This document shows positions 45,001 to 57,569 of a stretch of DNA of 64,000 nt, piece by piece. The position numbers and the translations under genes are program-made. The stretch's first letter is position 1, and every line of letters starts with the position of its first letter. Under the pieces are notes generated by a model. It made no database searches, was not told where the DNA came from, and worked only from the letters and a program-made list of their open reading frames with translations. This stretch comes from Odontesthes bonariensis (lineage: Eukaryota > Chordata > Actinopteri > Atheriniformes > Atherinopsidae): positions 23,925,209-23,989,208 of the forward strand of contig NC_134510.1 of assembly GCF_027942865.1 (NCBI RefSeq), read 5' to 3'.

Positions 45001-48000
45001 TTTTAGCTTTTTTTTGCTAACGCCGCAACGAGTTGCAGAGAAAGGGAATGCAAGTTTGGGTTTGATTCCTTCATTTTGGATTTGTTAGCATCGGTGTGGC
45101 TTGATTGTGAGCTGTAGTATCTGTATCTGCAACAAGAGCAGGAATCCCAGTGCGTTTGCTGGTGGAATTGCATGTCTCAAGTGATTGGACAGTGAATGAA
45201 TTATAGCCTGGAGACTTTTAATGAGGGCTCAGTGGGAGGGATGGTGGGGAAGAGATGGGGGGCTGGTGGGCAGGTGAAAGCAGCTGCAGCTTTCCCCCAA
45301 AGAGAAACCTCACCCCCCTCCTCACTGCTTTTTGCGTTTGTATTTCTCATATCCACTTTTCCATCTTACTGCATAACCCTCATGCCTTATCCAGTGCTCT
45401 TGTGCGCTCTCTCTCCTCTTTTCACACTCAGCACTCCCCCATCCTCATTATGGACGCCTGACACAGCACATGCTCAGTCCTTTGTGTGGCAGTGCCCTTT
45501 TATTACCAGGTTAAATGGCAAATCCATATGTGGAGGTAGCAGAAGTCCTCTTAATAACTGCGGTGCCTGAGTGCAGATGTGTATGAACATGGGATGGATT
45601 CTGGCTAAGTTTGCTTTAATTTTAGTGAGTGTCTGCTCATGTTTATGTGTTTTGAGATGTTGAATTTATTAAGAGGAGTCTTTTGAAGAAACTGTGGGAA
45701 AGCAGCGAAAAGCCGGGTTCCTGCCAATCCACTCGCACACACGCATAAACATTAGTCCTGCCAGGGTAGCCTTTTTTGTGCTCTTTTTCATCACAGCGGT
45801 GCTTGGCGACACAGTTCGTGAGAGGAATTTTAGACCACATGGAAATTTAATATGTGTGTGTGTGTGCCTGAATCCCCTCAGGAGATCAAACTGGGCTGCC
45901 ACGCTGGATTTCTTTGCCCAGAGCAACTCGCAACAAAATGACTTTAAAGGAAAGATAAAGTTTGATGGGAAAGACAGGCCAACAGAGTCCGTTTTTAGAC
46001 CCATTTAAAGTCGAACAAGGTGTTTTTCAGCAGCATCTTTACCCATCTGGAGCCACATCACTGCACTGTCCACTGGTTTGGGTTGTGTGTGTGGGGTGGG
46101 GGGTTGGCTGACATAAAAAGAGAGAACTGATCTGAATACTATGTAAATGTTCTGGCTTTCCTATAGTTTAATGTAAGCTGAGAGTGGAGTGTCTGTGGAT
46201 CTACCTCTGAAATCTCTTCTCGGCCTGACTGACAGGTGGATGTCTCTCTCAGACAGATGCTGCTGTGGCAACAAGCAAACTATTTTCCAGCGCAGCGGAG
46301 GATAAGCGGACTATTTAAAAAAGCAATGAGCCGAGGGAGACGGTAGCAGAGAATGAACGAGACAGAAAATTAGCAAAAGCTGTTGGTCCTGTTTGTTGCT
46401 GCCACACATCTGGACAACGTAGACGTCCTTCACTACCTGATACCACACAAATACAACATGTCTGACTTGAAATAGACCACTCGTACAATGTAGGTCTATT
46501 TTTTATGGTCTTATGTAATATTACAAACCTCTTCCTTTTGATGATGCCCGCAGAGAGATTTCACACGCGCCAACAGTGAATGCATATGTTGGCGCTGATA
46601 CATTTTTTTGTTTGTTTTTCATATCAAAGTGAAGCTACAAAGATGCCACCTTCTCTTATTCATAAATACATGTGCGTAGTCATGTCGACATGAAAGAGTG
46701 GGAAGTACAATGGTGTGGGGGATGGTGATGAGGCTGGGTTGCGTCTTTGTCTGTCAAATAAATTATTTAAATCCCACAACAATTAAAGCTGAAATCTGTT
46801 ATCAGTGCCCTCCATTAGAGGCTTCATGTGTCTGCCCCGCCGCCTCAGTACGCTGCTCTCTTGCTCCCCTCATCTTGGCTCAGCGTGAGTCGGGATAAAG
46901 ATCACAAGCTCTGAATCTTAAACACACATCCCAGCATAACAAAGGCTAACAGCACGCCTGCGACCCAATGACTCACGGGTGCACCCAACATCTTCATCCC
47001 AGGAGCGTGTGAATTTTTTGACGGCGTATCATTTTTAATTTAGCTGTGGAGGTTAAGGCTGAGTTATACTTCTTTTAACGGCCCTTGCGCTTTCTTCTTG
47101 CGTTTATGTAAATGGCTCGAGACGTTTATACTTCATTTAGCTTTGCCGGCGCTTGCGTGTGCTGTGTGGCGATTCACCGCCAGGACAGTAGGTGGAGTAG
47201 CGGGTTTTTTCAATGACAAGCCTACTACGATGAAAGGAAATTCACCGCCAGGACCTCTTCAAGTGGAGTCATGCTTCTTCTTCTTGTAAATAGCCGGTAC
47301 TTTGTCAGATTTTCAACACCTTGGCGGTCTAAACGACTACTTTCTTGCCTGAAAATGTTTCAAATGTTGCTAAAGTTATATATTTACAGAGTTTATGGGA
47401 AATCAGCTTTTCAGGCTGGCTGATTTCGGCTCGGACAGGAGTGAAGTGCACTGTGTGTAAACGCTCTGCATACTGTCAGATCGATGAGTATGCCGTTTTC
47501 AAGTAGTAGGCTTGCTTCTTTTCTTGCGTAAAGTTTAGAAAAATGAGGTGACACACGCAAGCTCGCAATGGGGGGCTTGCAACCGCGCAAGGGCTTGCGT
47601 TTCTCCTTGCGTCTTGCTTTGCGTCTTGCGTTACCGACTATAAACCAGGCTTTAGTCTGAGGTGTGATCTGAGGTCGGAGGGTGTGAAGTGTGTACAATG
47701 AAGTTTGCCTGTTTTGGTTTTTCTTTAAACATAGCAGTATTTATTTATTTATTTTTTCCAGGAGACGGCCCTAATGGCAGAGCATGATGCAATATCTGTT
47801 CATGCTACGTATTCACGTGTTTTCCATCAATTTCACTGTTTTATTCCTCTGTTGTAAATGCTGTTATTCTCTCAATGATGGTTTGAAATTTCTTCTCTCC
47901 TCTCTCCATCTCCTCCCATCACTCCCTTATTTTTTATTGCTCCAACAAGCTACCCATTAGTCTGTGTAGAGAGCAGCCTCACCCCCCTGTGGGTGAGTGT

Positions 48001-51000
48001 GCACCGATGTTAGGGTTTTCATTCCAATATATAATGTTGGGAAAACTTTTTCTCTCCAGACGCCCACAAAAACAAAGTTGTTTGACACACCGGTCATTAT
48101 TAAAATATTACGCGGTCTGTCCAAAACGTTACTAATTTTCCAAGTGTGGATATTAAAAAAGTAGCCGGTCATTGACTAAATGATAAGGAGTTATAGACTC
48201 TAGGTCTATAAGCACAAGTACTAAAATGTTACTTTATTTGCTTTCTTCTTAACAAATAATAGATGGTTAAACAAATATGAAGTTATCACTGAAGTTGAAT
48301 ATGAAGTTTGCTCAGCAGAGCGTAAAAAAACAAAAAAAGCTAAACAGCTTCCCTGATTTTGTCCACTTGTAACAGAATCCCCCTGTTAGATGCTCTAAAA
48401 GTCGCTAATTAACACGCTGCATGTCATCTGTTTAATCTGGACAAACACTGAAACTTTACAACAACTCCTGTTACTCTGGGGAATCATTTCCTATTTGTTG
48501 TCGCAAATAACTTGTCATTTTTTGGAACAGTCCAGTTGTTTCCACTGGTGTCAAGTCTGCATTCAGCACTGTCCTACTGAGAAAAGACATCTGAACGGTC
48601 CATAGATATCTAGGCTAAATTGGGCTACATTTGGTTAGAAAGGGAAAGTCTCATTGATAAAACGTTTACATTTAGCCCAGATTTAACGGAGATATAAATA
48701 AAACTTGCTGACATGGCAAACAAGTTCAAAGCCCGTGATCTTTTGAGTGCTTCTTGCAACACACTGAGCTGAATAGCCACAGTTATCTGGAGCACAACTG
48801 TATTATCATATTGCTGATTGCAGAAAACACAATATCCTGCCAGATCTTAACGATTAAACCTGCTGCTATAGTGGTTGTTAGCTCAGGAGAAGTTAGGAAG
48901 TGGCTCTGGAGTTACGATTATCCTGTCAGTCCTGTATGTGTTCGATCAAGTTGTTTCAGGGGTTAATTGTTTCTGTGTGTCTAATCCACCCTCCACTTTT
49001 CCTTTTGTGAAAACTGATCAGGGCAACTCAGGCTGTTACTCAGACTGATTACTGCTTATGTGACAGTGTAGAGTGAATGATTGCAATTAGCCAAATTTAG
49101 CACTGAGATAATGCAGATAGTAACTGCTCATATATCTACTAAAAAGGACCAGACAGTGATAAGCTGAAAGTATGTTGAGTACCTAAGAGTAACATTATTT
49201 ATTTTACTTATTTTAATCTTAATATTTTTTTCCATAGCTGTTTATAAGATTTAAACCTTCAGTAAAATCAAATGAGCTTAGAGGCACATTCAGATGCTCT
49301 GACAGCACCAATGAGAAATGTCCTCAGATTTTCTTCCGTTTTCCGTCCATCCCTGTGTCTAAATCGGCAAACCTCGTGTTTTACTGGTGTCTGGTTTTTG
49401 ACAGGAAGTTGGACCAGATTGATGACTCTTTGGTTAATTGTCGGAAGCGGACGGTTGCACCTTTTTAATGTTGGCTTTCGTTCTCAGACTGAAAAACGCA
49501 GCGTTTCTGCCAGTGAGTTAGCTGTTTAATAAAGACTCCCTATTCAGCAAATAAAAAAACTGAATGTATCTATTTACAAAGAAACACTGCACCTTTAGTG
49601 TTGCTGTATGTGAATCTGTGTGTATGTCTGTGTTAAGGTCACTTATTTATGAAATAGGAGGCCAAAAAAAATGGTACTTTATTGTATCTTGAAAGGGGTT
49701 TTAAGATTAAACAAATACCCATTTGCATGCTGCTGCTGCAATCCTTTGTTTGTGTATGTGTGTGTTTGACTGTGTGCACCAAAGCTCATACATCTCTGTC
49801 TCAGACTCAGCCTGCAGTGTGGATCTCCACCGGGATTCTTGGGTCCAGCTCTGCTGAGAAAGCACACACAGACCGACTTCCACTTATTTATGCCACTCTT
49901 TCTCTCTTACACTCTCAATTTATTTCCAGCCTTTTCCTGTTTCCTTCACCACTTACTGACCTTCACTTCTCCCTCGTTTCCCTGATAGACGCACACACAA
50001 ACGACATGTGCTCCAAAGCTGGATTTCTATAATTGTGTTTATGTGCGTTTGTGTGCTGGAAATAACCTTGTGTCTGTATGCTGGTCAGGGGCTGATGCTC
50101 TGAAGCTGTGCGCTACCAAGACAGAATGCAATCATTCTATAAAATGTGAGCATGCTCAAATAACTGAATGACACTCGAATGGAAATCACACATATTTTTT
50201 TTTCTCTATTCATAGTGATCTCCTGGCTTCGGGGTACGTGGAGAGGCATTTGTCAGAAAATGGGAGGACCGTCATCACCAGTGTAAGAGTTTACAAATCA
50301 GTCCCGCTCATATTCACTCACAATTTTGCACAATTTTCAGCTTGGACATTAGCAACATTTATAATGAGTCCCGCTAATAACATTCATGAATGTGGTTATT
50401 TGGATGAGGATGAAAACATCGATACAAGCAATCGACCCAATTACTTTGTTAATGTATCAGGAATATCCAGCTCGTGCCCTGCCAGGGGCAACATCCTCTC
50501 TGAAACTATCGTGTTTTTATGGTTTATTACAAAGAAGCATCATTTAAATCCTCCATGGAAACTACACTTAAAAAAAAAAAAAAGCAGGTGATTTGATTAA
50601 ACCTTTGTCTATCTCATCAATCACCAACAAACCTCAGCCGGTTGAATTCTTAAGCCACCACAACTAGAACCATTTGATAACCACAACCTGCACATCATGA
50701 GCATTTTTTTTCTTTTTGCTCTTCTTTTAGTTTTAGATAAATGCTCCAGTTGTGATATAACTGATGGTACAACAACATCTAAGCCAACCTATAGGAGTTG
50801 TTGAGTCTCAACATACCTAAAGCCTGCTGTTGGCTTTCGGTTACAGGTTGTTTGCCTTCACAACAAGAATTTAGCTAGATGAATTCTCTTGTGATCACGA
50901 TCTCTTAAATCTCCAGAGAATCCAGCTGTCTCACGAAGTAAAACCTCTCCTCTGTGTTAACACTGTAATTTGCACATAATCTTGCTAAAAGACAGGCAGA

Positions 51001-54000
51001 CAAACAAACACACTGCAATCCTCACATTCATGACCTCAGCAGAGGAATTTTTTCCAGACTTTGCAGTTCTCGGCTTCTTATGGCTTCTAACTTTGCTTTT
51101 TTATTTTGTCTGCTGCCATCAGTTTTTTTTTTTTTTTTTTTTTACTGCAGCAGGCACTTGTTTTAAGTATAAAAAGGCTGATAACATTACCCTACACAGT
51201 CTGTCCGGCACTAAACAGCAACACTAGCAACTTGCTGTTATCCTGAAAGAGAGTAAACACTGAATTTAAAGAGGATATATTATACTTTTTTCCCCACTTT
51301 AATGTGTTTCCTTGTGTCTGGCATTCCTCCAACAAAGAATGATTCCCTGCCTGACTGAAGTTTTTGAACAAGAAAGAGTGGGCTTCAATGTAAAATGGTT
51401 TTAAATAGACAGAAGCTAAAACAAAACAAATCAGACGGATGGTGAGAAATCGTGCTAATGGGTTTACACAGCATCTGTCATAAAAATATATGTAAGATGT
51501 ATTGATAATATATTGGAGATGAATATAAATCTAGGAAGCCCAGATTAAATCTACAAATGAGTCCAGATGTTTTTTGCTACTATCGCCTGCAATGCTTCAA
51601 CTGACCTCGGACATGTTTGTTCATGAGTCCATCAGCTCCTCCCACAATGAGATTTAATCACTCTGTGGATGGAAATGAGAAAAGGACAAACCTTCTTAAC
51701 ACTACACGTAAATCTCATTATCACTGTCGCCTTTTCACACAGATCACAGGTCAGTATCAGGTAAATAGCGCAGCAGAGCTTTTGTTGTCAAGTTTGGAGA
51801 CGGAGACGTCTGAAGTCGATTGAGAGATGGTCCATTTTTACCCGGTCCCAGAACACAACAGAGCGGCTGTGCTGGCTCCAGCCAAGATTTGCTCTCAGCT
51901 GCTACTTGTACTGCTTCAATTTCCCGAAGAGTCGGCAGGTTCTTCTCTCTCCCTGAGCTTTTTATTGGTTAATCAATGAGTTCGTTTTCACACAGCGAAA
52001 AACCACTCCACCCCGTCCAGCCATACAGTCTTCTTGATGGCTAAATGAATTGTGGATTTCTGGAAAAATCTAAGTGGCTCTGCGGCCTGAACCTTCAACT
52101 ACTGTAACACCAGATTAAGATTTCTGTGATAATCCTCTGAAATCTCAACAGATCAGTTACAGGACACCCGCCCAGGCGCTGAGTTACATCACATAAGTGG
52201 GGGGATTTTAATAGTCAGGATTTTCTTGGCTAAGCAGCAGATTAGTGTGATATTAGATACTTTACTGGGAATGATCCAAATTAAGACTCCCCATATTGTA
52301 CAGTGTGGCCACTGGTGATTATGGCTGTCATTATATGACAAGTTGTGAATTCATTTACTTTGCAGATGAATATCCAGGAGCACACTCCATCTGTGGTTTT
52401 CTATTGTTAATGTTTTGGTAATTAAGAATAACAAGCACCTCTCCCTGTTTATCAATGCCTGCAATAAGGAGGTTAAAATGAGACGAACCCTGTTTGTTAC
52501 TGTGCTCGGTGTAAAGGTCAAAATGTCAGCCACTGTAACGTAACTGCTGCTCTGATACATCTAGGTCAGGGTCTGTTTTTGCGTGTGTTTGACACAATTT
52601 GACAGCAGTGGCACCATCCTGTTAATTGTGGTAGCGGTTCTAGCTCTCTGTCTACACTTTGGGTTCAGTAAGATGAATGCAGGGCAAATCCCAAATCACT
52701 GTTTAGCATAAAAGCCAGCCAAACATTCAGCCAAAATTAGCACAATGTCAGATTTCTAGTGAAAAATCTTTTTTAGCAAATGAATGAGAACTTCTAATTT
52801 TCTTGTAAATTCAGCAAATTAAATATTAAAGAATCAAGGGGCTTACTTTACAATCATGCAGCATTTTTTAAATTCATTATCTACAGGTTTATTCCCACAC
52901 TGTATAACCTGTATTAATCAATGCTGACATTTTAAAAATATCAGCTTTATAAAGCTTTAAAAACAGTATAGCATTCATTATTTTCTGTCCATTTAAGCCG
53001 TATGAATATTGCAACAGTAAAACCACTGTGTTATATAATTTGGGGAAAAAAAGAAAAAGGATCGCTGCCCTCTATTTTGCTCAGGCTGAATGGGACGGGG
53101 AAGTTGTCTGTGCTTCCAGGATCTGCTGTCCTTGAGTTTACTGCAGCAACACAGAGAAGGAGGTGCTGCTCCTTTCAAAATCATATGAGACACAAATCCA
53201 CATTCACACCTAATGAATTCTATCTTTGAATGATACGGTAATGCTCATACGGATTTAGTTTGTTATAGATAATCTTTGGTGTTTCTTTACATAGTCAGTC
53301 TCTTGGTCTATATATAAAAACTTTGAAGGTGCGTTACGCTGTGACCCAGTAACCTGATAAAAGGATTGGTGCAGTATCAGTTTCTCCTGTTTGGCTGACA
53401 AATGTTCCTCATAATCTCCTCTATACTTTATATCCCTGTGTATAATAAACAGGGGATAAGGAGGCATTGTCTGAAAAGTAATCCTTTCACTTATACTTTC
53501 CCCTCTGATATCCCCTTTAGAAGCTTTAAGGTCACTAAATTCTATTTAATCCCTCACTGCAGAGAGATTCCACTGGCTGCAACTCTTCATTAAATGTGTA
53601 TGATGTTTACACAAATAGAAATACTCAGCAAAAAAAAGAAAAAGCTTCCTTTGAAATTAATCTTTTTCTCCTTTGATGGTTGATCAACAGTCTTGCACTG
53701 GAACCATGCTTGTCATGTTAGGATGTACCAGGCTTTACATTTCACCAACATTCTGCCTGCCATATTTTGTATCTTTGGAAACTTCAAGGTCTTCATTGGA
53801 TTTTAAAACTTTGTAAAACATTTTGTTATGTGGATATCAGCTAAGTTTGTGCGCTAAGCATTGGTTTTGACCTGCTAATCGACTGCTGCTTGTTGTGTGG
53901 TTAAAGTGGTACATGAAGTGTGGATACTGCAACCAGCACTTGTTTGTTTATGTCTCTTAAATTGCCTCCTCATCTACTTGCCAAACTTTTACAGACATTT

Positions 54001-57000
54001 ACAGGACAGTGTCCTACTTGTTTAACAAGTGTCCCACCTCAAACTTTTCATTGTGCATTGTGTTGTCCAGATTTGATGATTAATTAATCCTTTGTAGGTC
54101 TAAGGAGAACGCTCCTTCACACACACACATTGAGGATGTGCCCTCAGCACTGGGTTTTGGGTTGTTTTTTTTAAAAGTTTTTTTCTTTTTTTTTATGAGA
54201 AGTGGAGCAGAAGGTACAGCGCGACAGGAAAAGGAGAGGTGCTGGGATTGTAGAGCACAGCACCACTTATAAATAGCCCTCCATGTCTCTGTTCCTTCAG
54301 CCATCCTTTCTCTCTTCATCTGTAGCTTTAGGTTTATCAAGCACATCTTAAACATCTTCTTTTGTTACACACCTTTCATGTATTCTTTCTCTCTGTCAGC
54401 TATAGACAAATATATCAGTGTATCTTCCTCTCTTTTAAATGGCGCACTGCTGATAACTGTGCTTTAGCATTATATATGTCAGCTCAAGCCACCTTGAATA
54501 CAACATTGTGAAAATGGACATTGTGAATTTCTTTTAATTGCATGCGACTGCTGATCAGCTCGCTCCTTATTCTACCAAACATGGATTATGTGTAATTTAT
54601 GGCCATTACCAGAGACATCGCAATGTAAAAAGATGGTGCTGGCCAGTGTTGCTGCCGGTGTTAAGTCATTCTTACAGGATGTGGACGGTCACAGAATTTT
54701 ATTATGCTAACTGGCAGAGAACCAAATATGCCCCAGCGACGTCCAACTGTTCAAAACGAGATGGTTCAAGCAACGACATCCTCATTTTTACATATTTAAA
54801 AAGCAGACTGCTTGGTGTCTTTTATGCTAACCTAATAATTGGCACTTTGCTGCAGCGCCTTTTTTAACACACAGACATAAGTAGTATTGATCTCCTCATC
54901 TTGCTTTACAACAGGGTGAACAAATGTGTTCAAGAGCAGATAGAAAATGATCAGATCGCTACCCTAGTAGTGAGCTGTGTCTTTTGTGCTAGTCGAGTAA
55001 AAATCTTATTTGTGTTATTCCCCGTAAGTAACACAAAAAACTCTTCAAATTTCAAATGATTCCTACTGCTTCACGGCAGGTCTAAAGGGCTCTGAGCCGA
55101 GCCAGGGAGCCTGATAAGATACACCTCTCTCCATTAGCTGTCGACGGCTAAATTGAATGCAGTTAGCTTCTAGAGTAGTAATATATAATATGGCTAGACT
55201 GTCGCCTTATTTTCTACGGAGCTCCCCCTACAGCTTTGGGGTGTGTATTGCATGGTAAACAAACCCCGTATTACTGAAAGTTGCATAGCGCCGCTTTAAG
55301 AGAAGCCTTGATATAACTGGAATATCTATATCATCAATACGATGCTTTCTTTCCATTTTTTCTGACAACAGTTGAGGATAACCCTTCTCTGATATGTCAG
55401 GGCCTGTTGTGTACAAATAAAGAAGCATTGGGAAGTGTGTAGGTGGGAGCCTGTAGCTTCTTCCAGGAACTCCTGATCTCAAAACCAGCCAACACCTCTG
55501 GGCTGAGTTAAGATGCTCACTGAAGGCTGTTGTAGCAGGACAAGAATGCTTTTAGGTCAGGAAATAGCATACATTAACAGTTTGATAACACCACAAAACA
55601 TACATTCTCACACAATTCCATATCAGACATGGTTTAGGTTCACAGAGACGGCAAATGTAAAAGTGGACGTCGACGTACGCTGTTGTCCACAATATCAGAC
55701 TGTAGAGTAGAAATTGATCTTCTGATAAAAGCTGTGTTTCCTCAGGGAGACCTGCTTCCTGCTTAATGGCTGTTAGGCAGCAAGAAATGGACCAGGAAGA
55801 GATGGCAAGTAGAGCACTTAGACACTTAGACATCATACACGTCCATAGACGATAAATATGTGTTTATGCCAGCTAAGAAAGGAAGAGACGCCCACTGTGC
55901 ACAGAAATATAGATAGATGGAGATGGAGGGAGAAGATGAAGAGAATGAGAGGCTGATTCAGATGGAAAAAAAATGAGAAGTGACCAGTAATGCAGGTTCC
56001 TACTGCCGCACACAGATGGCGTGATGCGAAGGCTCAAAGTGAAAAGTACCAAACAAACACACGGACAGTACAGTCACATATCTGCATCACGCCATACTTG
56101 CACTTACGTGTATTAGCAAATGAAATCTGTGTGATTGATCGCCCTCGACTCATTTCCTGATGGAATATGGTAATGAATGTAAAGTGGAATATTTCACCAT
56201 GTGTATGAAAATGACTTGAGTATGTTTGTGTGTCGCACACAGGGAGGGGAGCACTGCTACTATCAGGGAAAGGTCAGAGACATCCCTTACTCCTTTGTGG
56301 CTCTCTCAACCTGTCATGGATTGCAGTAAGTACAAATATTGTGGCTGTGACTCTTTGCGTGTGTGTTGTCGGGGGCTATGGCTGCACAGAGTGTTAATGA
56401 ATAAATGGCAGCAAGAACTGGACCTTAAGTCAAAGTAATTAGTTTTAGCTAGACCTCCCTGCCTGTCTGCACTTTGTGTTACACAGGTTATCCCTCACAC
56501 AGACATGCCCTCCTCCTCTTCTTCCTCATCTTTTTTCCCTGCTGTGTCCTCTTCCTTAAGTTAATTTAAAAAAAAATAATTTTTTTTTTTTTTTAGCGTT
56601 TCTGCTTGACGAAGCGCTCTGTCGGAGAGTTTGGTAAAAACGGAAGAACGCATGAGCAGTGTTATATATCCTGTTTTGTGTACATAAATAACGTCGTTGT
56701 TATATAGAATAACAGCAGTTTCTTTATGAAGAACGGTATAGTAGTTTGTAAAAGTCTCTTTGGTTGAGGTGTGAGGGGGGAGATTGAAGTCTCTTGGTAG
56801 ATATCAGGGTATTTAACACATTAACATCTTCACATTGTTGACAGTGCACTCTTTTTCATCTAATTATCACCTGTCTCTGAAAACTTTATGATTCACACTT
56901 GATTCATCACTCTGTATCAAAGCTTGCTCCTATTTATTACCTCTTGCTTCATCACAATGCCAGGATAAATAAACCAAGTAATTAGTGCAGACTTGTAATT

Positions 57001-57495
57001 TCAGCTAATTACTGCCAGAAGGTGAGGTCTTATTCGTACCTGCTGAATAAGCTAAGCTGAGCCCAGGTCTTTAGTCATGTTTGCATATTTCATGTGATTG
57101 TGGCGCTGTGTGGGGGGATTTGTCAGCACAGCAAATTATGTAATGGTGCATGCAAAATAATGAAAAACGGTAATGCATTAATCAAATTCCGATTTTAAAA
57201 AGGAATCCGATGAGCATGTTGCACGTGCAGTATGAGCTCATGTTCAGGACGTAATGGGTCAAAACACAACACAGTCATTGGAAATCATTGCTGATTTGCT
57301 CCTAAGGAAAGGAAATACACAAACTGATCATATAACTGAGGATGTGTGTGAAGGAGAGAGGAGTCACAGAGTGCAAAGTGGTGTCACAAGGTTACACATT
57401 AGAGGGAGAGTGTTTCCCTTATGCTGAGTCAGATTTTTATCATAATATACATCCTGCTCTCTCCCTGCTTGCTGCCTCTCTGTCTCTCTCTCTGA

Positions 57496-57569
<74 letters not shown>

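Larger units (their letters stand above)
36370..50215 (+). other. adam22 intron 3
   Basis: The largest intron here, 13.8 kb. It holds CA/TG arrays (about 40310-40340 and 41967-42013), pyrimidine-rich stretches (37060-37210, 38560-38650, 40370-40440) and a Harbinger-like MITE at 47056-47651. None of the many short open frames resembles a known protein. I see no nested gene or RNA gene. Confidence 0.7.

Noticed and set aside
54538..54867. 109-codon open frame in adam22 intron 4
   Set aside because: Amino acid composition looks random and it shows no known motif.
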